Source of the DNA: Terrabacter terrigena
GTDB lineage: Bacteria > Actinomycetota > Actinomycetes > Actinomycetales > Dermatophilaceae
Reading direction: 5' to 3'
Length of the DNA: 64,000 nucleotides
Assembly (NCBI RefSeq): GCF_042676085.1
Contig: NZ_JBHTKH010000006.1
Location: 62,001-126,000 of the forward strand
Of this stretch, positions 1 to 8,618 are shown piece after piece (position 1 is the first letter of the stretch; each line of letters starts with the position of its first letter). Position numbers and translations under genes: made by a program. Below the pieces are notes generated by a model. It ran no database searches. It was not told the origin of the DNA and was given only the letters and a program-made list of their open reading frames with translations.

Positions 1-1
1 C

Positions 2-847
2 GCGCACGTCATCGACCCGGCAGTGGGCCGCCTCACCGGCAAGGACACCGGCTCGGGTCGCCTCCCGGAGCCCGAGGAGCTGTATGCCGCGTGCCTCGCC
101 ATCGTCGAGCGCGGCGCGGCCGAGACGGCCGCCTCGCGGTCCGAGCCTGCCGAGGCCACGGTGCGCGACCTCGACGGGCGGCGGGTCGTCGTCTCCGCGG
201 GTGGCACCCGCGAGCCCCTCGACCCGGTGCGCTTCCTCGGCAACCGCTCGTCGGGCAAGCAGGGCATCGCGATCGCCCGGGCCGCCGCCGACCGCGGCGC
301 CAAGGTGACCCTCGTGGCGGCCAACGTCTCGCTCCCCGTGCCCGACGGCATCGACCTCGTGCCGGTCGAGACGACGCTCGAGCTGCAGCAGGCGGTCGAG
401 GCGGCGGCCGACGGCGCCGACGTCGTCGTCATGGCGGCAGCCCCCGCCGACTTCCGACCCGCCACGGTCAGCAGCAGCAAGATCAAGAAGTCGTCCGACC
501 CCGATGCGGGCCTTCGGGTCGAGCTCGTCGCGAACCCCGACATCGTCAAGGGCCTGGTCAGGGCTCGCGCCGAGCGCGGCTCGCAGGCGCCCTTCATCGT
601 CTCGTTCGCGGCCGAGACGGGTGACGTCGACGGCTCGGTCATGGACCACGCGCGCGCCAAGTTCGCCCGCAAGGGCAGCGACCTGCAGGTGGTCAACGAG
701 GTCGGTCGCGACCTCACCTTCGGCAAGGACGACACGACCGTTCACCTGCTGCGCCGCGGCAGCGACGACGTCACGACCGTCGGCCCGACCACCAAGGACG
801 CCGTCGCCGACGCCCTCTGGGACGCCATCTCGCCGTCGTTGGGCTGA
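2..847 (+). CDS. coaBC: CoaBC bifunctional phosphopantothenoylcysteine synthetase/decarboxylase, C-terminal part
   Basis: The reading frame is open at the left edge, so this is the 3' part (281 residues) of a protein of about 400 residues. CoaBC joins cysteine to 4'-phosphopantothenate and decarboxylates the product in CoA synthesis. The fragment opens with the inter-domain segment VGRLTGKDTGSGRLPEP. It continues with the synthetase (CoaB) domain: the VSAGGTREPLDPVR nucleotide-binding segment, GNRSSGKQG, and the SSKIKK lysine motif. The flavodoxin-like decarboxylase domain lies outside the window. metK follows on the same strand after 80 bp, the usual actinobacterial order. The identification is firm; only the missing N-terminus is uncertain. 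Confidence 0.95.
   Translation, partial: AHVIDPAVGRLTGKDTGSGRLPEPEELYAACLAIVERGAAETAASRSEPAEATVRDLDGRRVVVSAGGTREPLDPVRFLGNRSSGKQGIAIARAAADRGAKVTLVAANVSLPVPDGIDLVPVETTLELQQAVEAAADGADVVVMAAAPADFRPATVSSSKIKKSSDPDAGLRVELVANPDIVKGLVRARAERGSQAPFIVSFAAETGDVDGSVMDHARAKFARKGSDLQVVNEVGRDLTFGKDDTTVHLLRRGSDDVTTVGPTTKDAVADALWDAISPSLG
82..89 (+). repeat. First copy of a dispersed GTATGCCG octamer
   Basis: The octamer GTATGCCG (or its complement CGGCATAC) starts at 82, 2476, 11204, 16049, 18057, 26237, 27628, 31041, 36375, 40542, 46288, 46315, 46753, 50776, 54134, 54653, 55408, 56710, 59637 and 62614. Both orientations are about equally frequent. Most copies are in coding sequence as TAT-GCC-G (Tyr-Ala) or C-GGC-ATA-C/GCA-TAC (Ala-Tyr) readings. 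These use codons that are otherwise rare here. One inverted pair forms a terminator stem at 46284-46326. The function is unknown. The count was made by eye and may be slightly low. Confidence 0.7.
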
Positions 848-851
848 GCAC

Positions 852-924
852 TAGACTTTCACCCCAATGCGGCTGCGCCACCGGCGCACGACCCCAAACC
901 ACCACGCACCCGAGCTAGGGAGAG
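852..924 (+). promoter_or_regulatory. Putative metK promoter and leader
   Basis: A TAGACT -10-like box lies at 852-857, with no convincing -35. It would give a leader of about 65 nt. The leader ends in a good Shine-Dalgarno sequence, AGGGAGAG (917-924), three bases before the GTG start. I found no SAM riboswitch. Confidence 0.4.
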
Positions 925-927
925 CAA

Positions 928-2151
928 GTGTCCGCACGTCTGTTCACGTCCGAGTCCGTCACCGAAGGTCACCCCGACAAGATCTGTGACCAGATCAGCG
1001 ACTCGATCCTCGACGCCCTGCTGTCCGAGGACAGGCACGCTCGCGTCGCCGTGGAGACTCTCGTGACGACCGGTCTGGTGCACGTCGCGGGCGAGGTGTC
1101 GACCACCGGCTACGTCGAGATCCCCAAGCTCGTGCGCCAGACGATCCTCGACGTGGGCTACGACGGCTCGCAGAAGGGCTTCGACGGTCGCACGTGCGGC
1201 GTCTCCATCTCGATCGGTGCGCAGTCGCCCGACATCGCGCAGGGTGTCGACACGGCGCACGAGCACCGCACGGGTGCCGACGACGACCACCTCGACAAGC
1301 AGGGCGCCGGCGACCAGGGCCTCATGTTCGGCTACGCGTGCGACGACACCGCCGAGCTCATGCCGCTGCCGATCTTCCTGGCGCACCGCCTCTCGGAGCG
1401 GCTGACCACGGTGCGCAAGTCCGACGAGCTCGCCTACCTGCGTCCCGACGGCAAGACCCAGGTCACCATCGCGTACGAGGGCGACCGTGCCGTCAAGCTC
1501 GACACCGTCGTCCTGTCCACGCAGCACGCGCCCGACGTGTCGCTCGACGGCATGCTCGAGCCCGACATCAAGGCGCACGTCATCGACCCCGTCCTGGCCG
1601 AGCTGCGCGACAGCGGCACCGACCTCGACGTGAGCTCCTACCGTGCGCTCATCAACCCCACCGGTCGCTTCGAGATCGGTGGGCCCATGGGCGACGCCGG
1701 CCTCACGGGCCGCAAGATCATCGTCGACACCTACGGCGGCATGGCCCGCCACGGTGGTGGCGCGTTCTCCGGCAAGGACCCCAGCAAGGTCGACCGATCG
1801 GGCGCGTACGCCATGCGCTGGGTCGCGAAGAACATCGTCGCCGCGGGCCTCGCCCGCCGCTGCGAGGTCCAGGTCGCGTACGCCATCGGCAAGGCTCAGC
1901 CGGTCGGTCTCTACGTCGAGACGTTCGGCACCGAGACCGTGCCGGTCGACAAGATCCAGTCGGCCATCCTGTCGGTCTTCGACCTGCGCCCGGCCGCGAT
2001 CGTCGACGCGCTCGACCTGCTGCGCCCGATCTACAAGCCGACGGCCGCCTACGGCCACTTCGGCCGCACCAAGGCCGACGGCGTCGAGAACCCCTTCACG
2101 TGGGAGCGCACCGACCGCGTCGAGGCCCTGCGGGCCGCCGTCGCCGGCTGA
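928..2151 (+). CDS. metK: S-adenosylmethionine synthetase MetK
   Basis: The enzyme makes SAM from methionine and ATP in the cytoplasm. The protein has 407 residues, normal for the family. Visible motifs are GHPDKICDQ near the N-terminus (His15 and Asp17 of the ATP/metal site), GAGDQGLMFGYA at about residue 128, and the glycine-rich GGGAFSGKDPSKVDRS loop near residue 280 that binds triphosphate. The GTG start is supported by AGGGAGAG just upstream and by the universal N-terminal alignment FTSESVTEGHPDK. It sits between coaBC and priA. A minus-strand open frame of 557 codons lies opposite it and is a composition artefact. Confidence 0.98.
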   Translation: MSARLFTSESVTEGHPDKICDQISDSILDALLSEDRHARVAVETLVTTGLVHVAGEVSTTGYVEIPKLVRQTILDVGYDGSQKGFDGRTCGVSISIGAQSPDIAQGVDTAHEHRTGADDDHLDKQGAGDQGLMFGYACDDTAELMPLPIFLAHRLSERLTTVRKSDELAYLRPDGKTQVTIAYEGDRAVKLDTVVLSTQHAPDVSLDGMLEPDIKAHVIDPVLAELRDSGTDLDVSSYRALINPTGRFEIGGPMGDAGLTGRKIIVDTYGGMARHGGGAFSGKDPSKVDRSGAYAMRWVAKNIVAAGLARRCEVQVAYAIGKAQPVGLYVETFGTETVPVDKIQSAILSVFDLRPAAIVDALDLLRPIYKPTAAYGHFGRTKADGVENPFTWERTDRVEALRAAVAG

Positions 2152-2154
2152 GGC

Positions 2155-2160
2155 TAGGGT
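2155..2160 (+). promoter_or_regulatory. Leaderless -10 box of priA
   Basis: TAGGGT lies seven bases before the GTG at 2168, directly after the metK stop codon. This predicts a transcript that begins at or next to the start codon. No recognisable -35 is present. Confidence 0.5.
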
Positions 2161-2167
2161 CGCCCCC

Positions 2168-4201
2168 GTGGGCGACGACGACGAGACGACGCAGCGACCG
2201 GCCCCGGGGCCGGTCGCTGCGGTCGTGGTGGAGACCCCGCTCGCCCACCTCGACCGCGTCTTCGAGTACTCCGTCCCCACCGAGCTCGACGCCGACGCCG
2301 TGCCGGGCGCGCGCGTGCGGGTGCGCTTCTCGGGGCGCGAGCTCGACGGCTTCGTCGTCGAGCGCCGTGAAGCCCCGCAGCACGACGGGCGCCTCACGCC
2401 GCTGCGCCGCGTCGTCAGCGCCGAGCCGGTCCTGACCCCTGAGGTGCTGGCGCTCTCGCGTGCAGTCGCCGACCGGTATGCCGGCACGCTGAGCGACGTG
2501 CTGCGCCTGGCCGTCCCCAAGCGCCACGCCACCGCCGAGAAGGCACTGGCGCTCGAGTGCCCGGCGCCGGAGCCGGTGCCGACGCCCGACCCCGGTGCGT
2601 GGGCCGCCTATCCGGCCGGGCCGGCCTGGCTGCGCAGGGTCGCGGCCGGCGAGGGCCCCGCCGCGGCCTGGAGCGCCCTGCCCGGACGCTCCGGTGACGC
2701 CGACTGGCCGGCCGCGCTCGCGGTCGCCGCTGCGACGGCCCTCTCGGGTGGGCGGGGGGCCCTGCTCGTCGTGCCCGACCATCGCGACGTCGACCGGCTC
2801 GACGCCGCGCTCACGGCACTGCTGGGCAAGGGCCGCCACGTCCGACTCACGGCCGACCAGGGGCCGCAGGCGCGCTACACCGCGTGGCTCAAGGTGCTGC
2901 GTGGCCACGTCAAGGTCGTCATCGGCACCAGGGCGGCGGCGTTCGCGCCGGTGCACGACCTCGGTCTGGTGGCCTGCTGGGACGACGGCGACGACCTTCT
3001 GGCCGAGCCCCGCGCGCCCTACCACCACGTCGGCGTCGTGCTCGCGCTGCGCGCGGCGGCGACGGGTGCGGCGCTGCTCACGGGTGGCTTCGGGCGGAGC
3101 CTGCGCGTGCAGGTCGACGTCGAGGCCGGCGCCCTCGTGCCCGTCGACGCCGATGCGCCGACCCTGCGGTCCGCCGCGCCCCGGGTGACCATCGCCGGCG
3201 AGGGTGCCGACGAGGAACGCGACGGCCCGTCGGCCCGTGCCCACATCCCGTCACGCGCGTGGCGGGTGGCCAAGGACGCCCTCGTCGACGGGCCGGTCCT
3301 CGTCCAGGTGCCGCGCCGTGGCTACCAGCCGTCGCTCAGCTGCGCCGAGTGCCGCACTCCGGTTCGGTGCGGGCGGTGCCAGGGACCGGTCGCCGTCGGG
3401 GCGTCGAAGGCCGCCCCCGCGTGTCACTGGTGCGGTCTGACCATTCCGGCCCACGGCTTCTCGTGCGGGCACTGCGGGTCGAACCGGCTGCGGTCGTCGG
3501 TCACGGGCGCGCGCCGCACGGCGGAGGAGATCGGTCGCGCCTTCCCGGGCTTCCCGGTGCACACCTCCGGGTCGGGCGAGGTCCTCTCGACCGTCGGACG
3601 CGAGTCGGCGCTCGTCATCGCCACCCCCGGTGCCGAGCCGGTCGCCGACGGCGGCTACACGGCGGTCCTGCTCCTCGACGCTTGGGCGAGCCTGGACCTT
3701 CCGGTGCTCGACGCGCCGCTCGAGGCGCTTCGTCGCTGGATGGCCGCGTCGGCGCTGGCGCGCGAGGGCCGGGCCGTCGTGCTGTGCGGGGCGCCCGAGG
3801 CGGTCGCGCTGCCGGCCGTCGAGGCCCTCGTGCGGTGGGATCCCGCGTGGCTCGCCGCGCGTGAGCTCGCCGAGCGTCGCGAGCTCGGCCTGCCACCGGC
3901 TGCTCGCGTCGCGCAGCTGACGGGTGGGCGTCGCGCCCTGGAGGAGGCCCTCGACCAGGCCGACCTGCCGCCCAGCGCCCAGGTGCTCGGGCCGGTGCCC
4001 CTGGTCGGTGGCGGGGTGCGCCGCGGCTCCGGCGACGGCGAGGCCGAGCGTGGGGGCGCCGACCACCACGTCCTCGTCCGCGTGCCTGCGGCAGAGACGG
4101 CCGCCCTCACCCGGGCGATGCTCGCGCTCAAGGCTTTTCGTTCGGCCCGCAAGGAGACCGATGTCGTGTCGGTGCGCGTCGACCCGCTCGACACCTTCTG
4201 A
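2168..4201 (+). CDS. priA: PriA-like primosomal protein N', helicase motifs degenerate
   Basis: This is the replication-restart protein family, 677 residues. The N-terminal 3'-DNA-binding domain (about residues 1-110) is recognisable. Eight cysteines in CxxC-type pairs at about residues 390-440 (CAEC, CGRC, CHWC, CGHC) form the two zinc sites. The helicase core is eroded: no GxxxxGKT Walker A is visible where GVTGSGKTE would be, and the DEEH box is replaced by CWDDGDD. Loss of ATPase motifs is known for actinobacterial PriA homologues, so this is probably a structural primosome protein and not a helicase. The GTG start is chosen because of the -10 box seven bases upstream. Confidence 0.9.
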   Translation: MGDDDETTQRPAPGPVAAVVVETPLAHLDRVFEYSVPTELDADAVPGARVRVRFSGRELDGFVVERREAPQHDGRLTPLRRVVSAEPVLTPEVLALSRAVADRYAGTLSDVLRLAVPKRHATAEKALALECPAPEPVPTPDPGAWAAYPAGPAWLRRVAAGEGPAAAWSALPGRSGDADWPAALAVAAATALSGGRGALLVVPDHRDVDRLDAALTALLGKGRHVRLTADQGPQARYTAWLKVLRGHVKVVIGTRAAAFAPVHDLGLVACWDDGDDLLAEPRAPYHHVGVVLALRAAATGAALLTGGFGRSLRVQVDVEAGALVPVDADAPTLRSAAPRVTIAGEGADEERDGPSARAHIPSRAWRVAKDALVDGPVLVQVPRRGYQPSLSCAECRTPVRCGRCQGPVAVGASKAAPACHWCGLTIPAHGFSCGHCGSNRLRSSVTGARRTAEEIGRAFPGFPVHTSGSGEVLSTVGRESALVIATPGAEPVADGGYTAVLLLDAWASLDLPVLDAPLEALRRWMAASALAREGRAVVLCGAPEAVALPAVEALVRWDPAWLAARELAERRELGLPPAARVAQLTGGRRALEEALDQADLPPSAQVLGPVPLVGGGVRRGSGDGEAERGGADHHVLVRVPAAETAALTRAMLALKAFRSARKETDVVSVRVDPLDTF

Positions 4202-4265
4202 ACGCGTCTGACGCGAGGTGCGTCACGTCCCGGCGCGCGGTCACCCGCGTCCCTCGCGTGGCAGC

Positions 4266-5582
4266 ATGACGACCATGGCCGCACGCGAGCTCGACATCGT
4301 CCTGTACGGCGCGACGGGTTTTGTCGGCGCCCTCACCGCGGAGCACCTCGCCCGCCGCGCGGGCCCGGAGATCCGCGTGGCCCTCGCCGGTCGTTCGCGC
4401 TCGAAGCTCGAGGCCCTGCGGGGCGAGCTCGGCGGACGTGCCGCGTCGTGGGAGGTCGTGGCGGTCGACGCCACCGACGCCCCCGGGCTGCGCGCCCTCG
4501 CCGCCCGCACCCGGGTCCTCGCCAGCACCGTCGGCCCCTACCTCACCCATGGAGCCGAGGTGGTGCGCGCCTGCGCCGAGGAGGGCACCCACTACGCCGA
4601 CCTCACGGGCGAGGTGCTCTTCGTCCGGTGGTCACTCGACGAGGTCGACGCCCGGGCGCGCGAGACCGGGGCAGCCATCGTGCACGCGTGCGGCTTCGAC
4701 TCGATCCCGTCCGACCTCGGCGTCCTCACGACGGCCGAACGGGTGGCTGCCGACGGCGAGGGCACGCTGGGCGAGACGACGCTCCTCGTGCGCTCGATGA
4801 AGGGCGGCTTCTCGGGCGGCACCGTCGACTCAGCCCGGCAGCAGGCGATCACGGCCCGTTCCGACGCCTCGGCCCGGCGCGTGCTGGCGGACGCGTACGC
4901 TCTGAGCCCGCGCCGCTCCGAGGAGCCGTCGCAGGGTCGCCGGTCGCCCGCAGGGCTGCTCGGCCGGCTGCGCCGCCTCGTGCCCGTCGACCGCGACCCC
5001 GCCACCGGACGGTGGACCGGGCCGTTCGTCATGGCCTCGTTCAACACCCGCATCGTGCGGCTGTCCAACACGCTGGGCGACTGGTCCTACGGACGGGAGC
5101 TGTGCTACCGCGAGGTGACCGACTTCGGCTCCGGTCCGATGTCGCCCCTCATGGCGAGCGGCATGGCCGTCGGTCTGGGCGGTGTCGTCGCCGGGCTCTC
5201 CTTCACGCCGACCCGCGCCGTGCTCGACCGCTTCCTGCCGAGACCGGGGGAGGGCCCCGGCCCCGAGGCTCGTGCGGCGGGACGCTTCCGGATGGACATC
5301 CGCACCACGACGACCACCGGCGCGCGCTACCGCACCAGGGTCGGCGCCGACTACGACCCCGGCTATGGCGGCACGGCCATCATGTTCGGCGAGGCGGCCC
5401 TGGCCCTGGCGACCGACGACGGCATCCCGCGCCGCACCGGGGTCTGCACCCCGGCGACCGCGGTCGGTGACGTGCTCACCGACCGGCTCCGCGCCCAGGG
5501 CTTCACCTTCGACGTACGACGTGAAGACATCGGCGGTGGCACCGAACCCAGCAGGCGTGGACGCACGGAGGAAGGGGAATGA
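4266..5582 (+). CDS. Saccharopine dehydrogenase-like NAD(P)-binding oxidoreductase
   Basis: The protein has 438 residues. It begins with a Rossmann dinucleotide-binding segment, LYGATGFVGALTAEHL (about residues 13-28), followed by AGRSRSKLEALR, typical of the saccharopine-dehydrogenase-like or trans-acting enoyl reductase group. The mycobacterial member Rv2953 works in lipid synthesis, but the substrate here is not known. HACGFDSIPSDLG at about residue 138 is a hallmark of this subgroup. The ATG at 4275 is an alternative start; neither start has a strong ribosome site. A reductase gene begins one base after its stop, so the two are probably co-transcribed. Confidence 0.85.
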   Translation: MTTMAARELDIVLYGATGFVGALTAEHLARRAGPEIRVALAGRSRSKLEALRGELGGRAASWEVVAVDATDAPGLRALAARTRVLASTVGPYLTHGAEVVRACAEEGTHYADLTGEVLFVRWSLDEVDARARETGAAIVHACGFDSIPSDLGVLTTAERVAADGEGTLGETTLLVRSMKGGFSGGTVDSARQQAITARSDASARRVLADAYALSPRRSEEPSQGRRSPAGLLGRLRRLVPVDRDPATGRWTGPFVMASFNTRIVRLSNTLGDWSYGRELCYREVTDFGSGPMSPLMASGMAVGLGGVVAGLSFTPTRAVLDRFLPRPGEGPGPEARAAGRFRMDIRTTTTTGARYRTRVGADYDPGYGGTAIMFGEAALALATDDGIPRRTGVCTPATAVGDVLTDRLRAQGFTFDVRREDIGGGTEPSRRGRTEEGE

Positions 5583-5583
5583 C

Positions 5584-6126
5584 ATGGGACGCATCGAGGT
5601 CCACGAGTTCATCTCGCTCGACGGGGTCTACGAGAGCCCGAGCTGGACGGCGGAGTACCCCTTCGACCCGAAGATGGGCGAGGCGATAGGCCGGCTGACG
5701 GGCCCGGGTTCGGAGCTGCTCCTGGGACGCCGGACCTACGAGATGTTCGCTCCCGCGTGGTCGGCGCGCTCCGACGAGGACGACCCCGGGGCCTCCTTCT
5801 TCAACGGCGCGCGCAAGAATGTCGTCTCGGCCACCCTGCGCGACCCCGACTGGAACAACACCCGGGTCCTCGGCCCCTACGACCCCGACACGATCAGGTC
5901 GCTGCGCGACGAGGTCGAGGGGTCGCTCTACGTCAGCGGCAGTGGAACGCTCGTCCGGGCGATGCTGCGCGACGGGCTCGTCGACGGCCTGCACCTGTTC
6001 GTGTTCCCCGTGGTGCTCGGGGCGGGGGAGCGGCTCTTCACCGACGACGAGCAGGTACGCCTGAGCCTGGCCCGGACCGAGGCGTACGACAGTGGCGTGG
6101 TGCACCTGGAGTACTCGCAGACCTGA
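5584..6126 (+). CDS. Dihydrofolate reductase family protein (RibD C-terminal domain type)
   Basis: The protein has 180 residues and a single RibD-C/DHFR-like fold. It begins with EVHEFISLDGVYESP (the FxSLDG start of this family), has LLLGRRTYEMF at about residue 46 and a GSGTLVRAMLRDGLVD segment, and ends with VFPVVLGAGERLF. Such stand-alone proteins are predicted NADPH-dependent reductases with unknown substrates. AGGAAGGGG just before the ATG is a good ribosome site. The gene starts one base after the upstream oxidoreductase stop codon, which suggests an operon. It is not the riboflavin RibD, which is present separately at 14536. Confidence 0.88.
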   Translation: MGRIEVHEFISLDGVYESPSWTAEYPFDPKMGEAIGRLTGPGSELLLGRRTYEMFAPAWSARSDEDDPGASFFNGARKNVVSATLRDPDWNNTRVLGPYDPDTIRSLRDEVEGSLYVSGSGTLVRAMLRDGLVDGLHLFVFPVVLGAGERLFTDDEQVRLSLARTEAYDSGVVHLEYSQT

Positions 6127-6141
6127 GTCCCGGAGCAACCC

Positions 6142-6200
6142 CCAAAGAGACGCTTGACGGTTGAGGCGACGGAAGCGCATACTCCCAAACATGTCTTTGG
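6142..6200 (+). promoter_or_regulatory. Promoter and possible operator of the ArsR-MFS operon
   Basis: TTGACG (6154-6159) and CATACT (6178-6183) are spaced by 18 bp and form one of the best promoters in the window. The start codon at 6191 is seven bases past the -10, so the transcript should be leaderless. The palindrome CCAAA-N6-TTTGG (6185-6200) overlaps the start codon, and another CCAAAGA half-site lies at 6142-6148. These could be operators for the encoded regulator; that is inference. Confidence 0.6.
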
Positions 6201-6742
6201 AGGAAGGGCGCATCAGCGAGCTGCGCGCCACGGCACACCCGCTGCGCCTGCAGATGCTCTCGCTGCTCACCGGCGCCGAGCTGAGCGCCGCCGAGGTCGC
6301 CCGTGAGCTCGACGTCACCCAGGCCAACGCCAGCTACCACCTGCGCCTGCTCGAGTCGGCCGGGCTGCTCGAGATCGCCGGGGAGGAGACCGTCCGCGGT
6401 GGCCGGGCCAAGAAGTACCGTCACCGGTGGGACGCGCCCGTCGCCCACCCGCACGCCGGCCACGACGACGAGCGGCTCGCGTACGTGCGAGTGCTCGCCG
6501 ACATGATCCCGCGACGCTTCGTCGAGCGTGAGTCGGGCACGAGGAGCCGGTTCACCGATGCCGACCTCTGGGTCGAGCCGGAGGTGTGGGACCGCGTCAC
6601 GGCCCTCGTCGACGAGGCCAGCTCCCTGCTGCACGCCTCAGCGCGCCCGCCGCGCACCGAGGGGACCGTCAGGACGGCCCTGTCCGTCGCAGCCTTCCGG
6701 CTCAAGGGCGGGCCGACGAGCGGTCACGGGGCAACCCGATGA
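6191..6742 (+). CDS. ArsR-family winged-helix transcriptional regulator
   Basis: The protein has 183 residues. An HTH of the ArsR type spans residues 5-85: RISELRATAHPLRLQMLSLL, then LSAAEVARELDVTQANASYHL as the recognition helix, then GLLEIAGEETVRGGRAKKY as the wing. There is no obvious CxC metal site, so a metal signal is unlikely. The C-terminal half is probably an effector or dimer domain. The gene overlaps the next gene by ATGA, pairing the regulator with an MFS exporter, which is a common drug- or metabolite-efflux arrangement. The start is fixed by the -10 box seven bases upstream. Confidence 0.9.
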   Translation: MSLEEGRISELRATAHPLRLQMLSLLTGAELSAAEVARELDVTQANASYHLRLLESAGLLEIAGEETVRGGRAKKYRHRWDAPVAHPHAGHDDERLAYVRVLADMIPRRFVERESGTRSRFTDADLWVEPEVWDRVTALVDEASSLLHASARPPRTEGTVRTALSVAAFRLKGGPTSGHGATR

Positions 6743-8028
6743 AGGTGCAGGAGTCCTTCGGCGCCCTCGGCGACCGGCGGTTCGCGTGGTACTTCACGGC
6801 GCGCACCGTCTCGACCGCGGGCTCGGTCATGGCACCGGTCGCGCTCGCCTTCGCCGTGCTCCACATCGACCAGTCCGCGGGGGCCCTGGCCCAGGTGCTC
6901 GGCGTCCGGACCCTCGTGCTCGTCGGCTTCCTGCTCGTCGGAGGCGTCGTCGCCGACCGGTTCTCGCGCATCGTCGTGCTCCAGGTGTCGCACGTGCTCA
7001 CCTGCCTCACCCAGGCGCTCGCCGCGTCCCTCATCATCAGCGGCCACGCGACGCTGACCCAGCTCACGGTCATCGAGGGCATCAACGGCGCCGTGTCGGC
7101 CTTCACGATGCCGGCGATGATGGGCGTCGTCCCGCTCGTCGTCGACCGGTCGCGCCTGCAGCAGGCCAACGCGCTGCTCTCGTTCAGCCGAAGCGGGCTG
7201 TCGATCATCGGCCCGGCCGTCGCCGGCCTCCTCGTCGTCGGGGTGGGCCCGGGGTGGGCGCTCGCCGTCGACGCCTTCACATATGCCGTCGCCGTCGTCT
7301 GCCTGGCCCGTGTCGGCCTGCCGAAGCGCTCGGAGGAGGGCCGGGCGCGACAGCACTCCATGGTGCGAGAGCTGCGTGAGGGCTGGGGGGAGTTCTCCCG
7401 GCGCGAGTGGCTCTGGGTCGTCGTGCTCGCCTTCGGCCTGACCAACGCGATCCACACCGGCGTCATCGGCGTGCTCGGGCCGCTCGTCGCCAAGTCCACC
7501 GAGGCGATCGGTGAGGCCGGCTGGGGTCTCGTGCTCAGCGCCGAGGCGGCCGGCACCGTGCTCATGACGATCGTCATGATGCGCCTGCGGCTGCGCCACC
7601 CGCTGCGTGCCGGAATGGTCGCTATCTGCGTGCTCGCCGTGCCGATGGTGCTGCTCGGGGTCGCCCCGGCGCTCGTGCCCGTCGCCGTCGGCTTCTTCCT
7701 CGCCGGCGCTGCCACGGAGATCTTCGGTGTCGGCTGGAACACCGCGCTCCACGAGCACGTGCCGGTGCCGGTGCTCTCGCGCGTCTCCAGCTACGACGCC
7801 CTCGGGTCGTTCGTCGCCATCCCGATCGGCACGTTCCTCTACGGCTGGCTCGGGACCGCGGTCGACGTCGAGACGCTCATGGTCGTCAGCGCCGGTGTCT
7901 ACGTCGTGATCTCGCTCGGGGCGCTGCTCTCGCGGTCGGTGCGCGACCTCGGCCGCTCGAGTGAGGACCCGACGGAGGCGGCAGCCGGAGCGTCGGCCGC
8001 GACGGACGACACCCACGCCCGGTCCTAG
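6739..8028 (+). CDS. MFS transporter (MFS_3, drug/siderophore exporter-like)
   Basis: This 429-residue membrane protein has about 12 hydrophobic segments. It starts with FGALGDRRFAWYFTARTVSTAGSVMAPVALAF and then VVADRFSRIVVL, the loop 2-3 signature of the MFS_3 (EntS-like) group. The start overlaps the stop of the ArsR gene (ATGA), so expression is coupled to the regulator. The substrate cannot be read from the sequence. A low-complexity Ala/Thr/Glu tail ends the protein. Function as an exporter is inferred from the family and the adjacent regulator. Confidence 0.88.
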   Translation: MKVQESFGALGDRRFAWYFTARTVSTAGSVMAPVALAFAVLHIDQSAGALAQVLGVRTLVLVGFLLVGGVVADRFSRIVVLQVSHVLTCLTQALAASLIISGHATLTQLTVIEGINGAVSAFTMPAMMGVVPLVVDRSRLQQANALLSFSRSGLSIIGPAVAGLLVVGVGPGWALAVDAFTYAVAVVCLARVGLPKRSEEGRARQHSMVRELREGWGEFSRREWLWVVVLAFGLTNAIHTGVIGVLGPLVAKSTEAIGEAGWGLVLSAEAAGTVLMTIVMMRLRLRHPLRAGMVAICVLAVPMVLLGVAPALVPVAVGFFLAGAATEIFGVGWNTALHEHVPVPVLSRVSSYDALGSFVAIPIGTFLYGWLGTAVDVETLMVVSAGVYVVISLGALLSRSVRDLGRSSEDPTEAAAGASAATDDTHARS

Positions 8029-8071
8029 ACTGGCGGGCGCACCCCCACCCCGAGCGCTCGTCAGGAGACCC
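8026..8071 (+). promoter_or_regulatory. Putative def promoter and leader
   Basis: TAGACT at 8026-8031, overlapping the end of the MFS gene, is a -10-like box. CAGGAGACC (8061-8070) is the ribosome site for the GTG at 8072. Confidence 0.4.
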
Positions 8072-8617
8072 GTGTCGATCAAGGACATCCGCCTCTTCGG
8101 TGACCCGGTGCTGCGCACCGCGGCCGCCGAGGTCGTCGACTTCGACAAGCAGCTGCGGGTGCTCGTCAAGGACCTCGAGGACACCATGCTCGACGCCCCG
8201 GGTGCCGGGCTTGCGGCGCCGCAGATCGGCGTCGGGCTGCGGGTCTTCACCTACTGGGTCGACGGCGTGCTCGGCCACCTGGTGAACCCGGTCCTCGACC
8301 TCTCGGACGAGGAGCAGGACGGCCCCGAGGGCTGCCTGTCGATCCCTGGGCTCGCGTTCGACACGAAGCGGGCCCTCAAGGTCGTGGCCAAGGGGCAGAA
8401 CATGCACGGCGAGCCGGTGGTCCTCGAGGGCACCGAGCTGCTCGCCCGCTGCGTCCAGCACGAGACCGACCACCTCGACGGCATCCTCTTCGTCGACCGG
8501 CTCGACCCCGCGGCGCGCCGTGAGGCGATGCGGGCGATCCGCGAGGCCGAGTGGTTCGCCGACAACCCGCCCGAGGTACGCATCAGCCCCCACTCCACCT
8601 TCGGCCGGGCGATGTGA
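8072..8617 (+). CDS. def: Peptide deformylase
   Basis: The enzyme removes the formyl group from N-terminal methionine of new proteins. It has 181 residues and all three metal/active-site motifs: GAGLAAPQIG (about residue 46), EGCLSIPG with ligand Cys88, and QHETDHLDG with His130, catalytic Glu131 and His134. The GTG start has an AGGAG-type ribosome site. It lies one base before fmt, so formylation and deformylation genes form one operon with rsmB, as in many bacteria. Confidence 0.97.
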   Translation: MSIKDIRLFGDPVLRTAAAEVVDFDKQLRVLVKDLEDTMLDAPGAGLAAPQIGVGLRVFTYWVDGVLGHLVNPVLDLSDEEQDGPEGCLSIPGLAFDTKRALKVVAKGQNMHGEPVVLEGTELLARCVQHETDHLDGILFVDRLDPAARREAMRAIREAEWFADNPPEVRISPHSTFGRAM

Positions 8618-8618
8618 C

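Noticed and set aside
848..927. SAM riboswitch before metK
   Set aside because: The leader is about 65 nt and shows none of the conserved SAM riboswitch cores.
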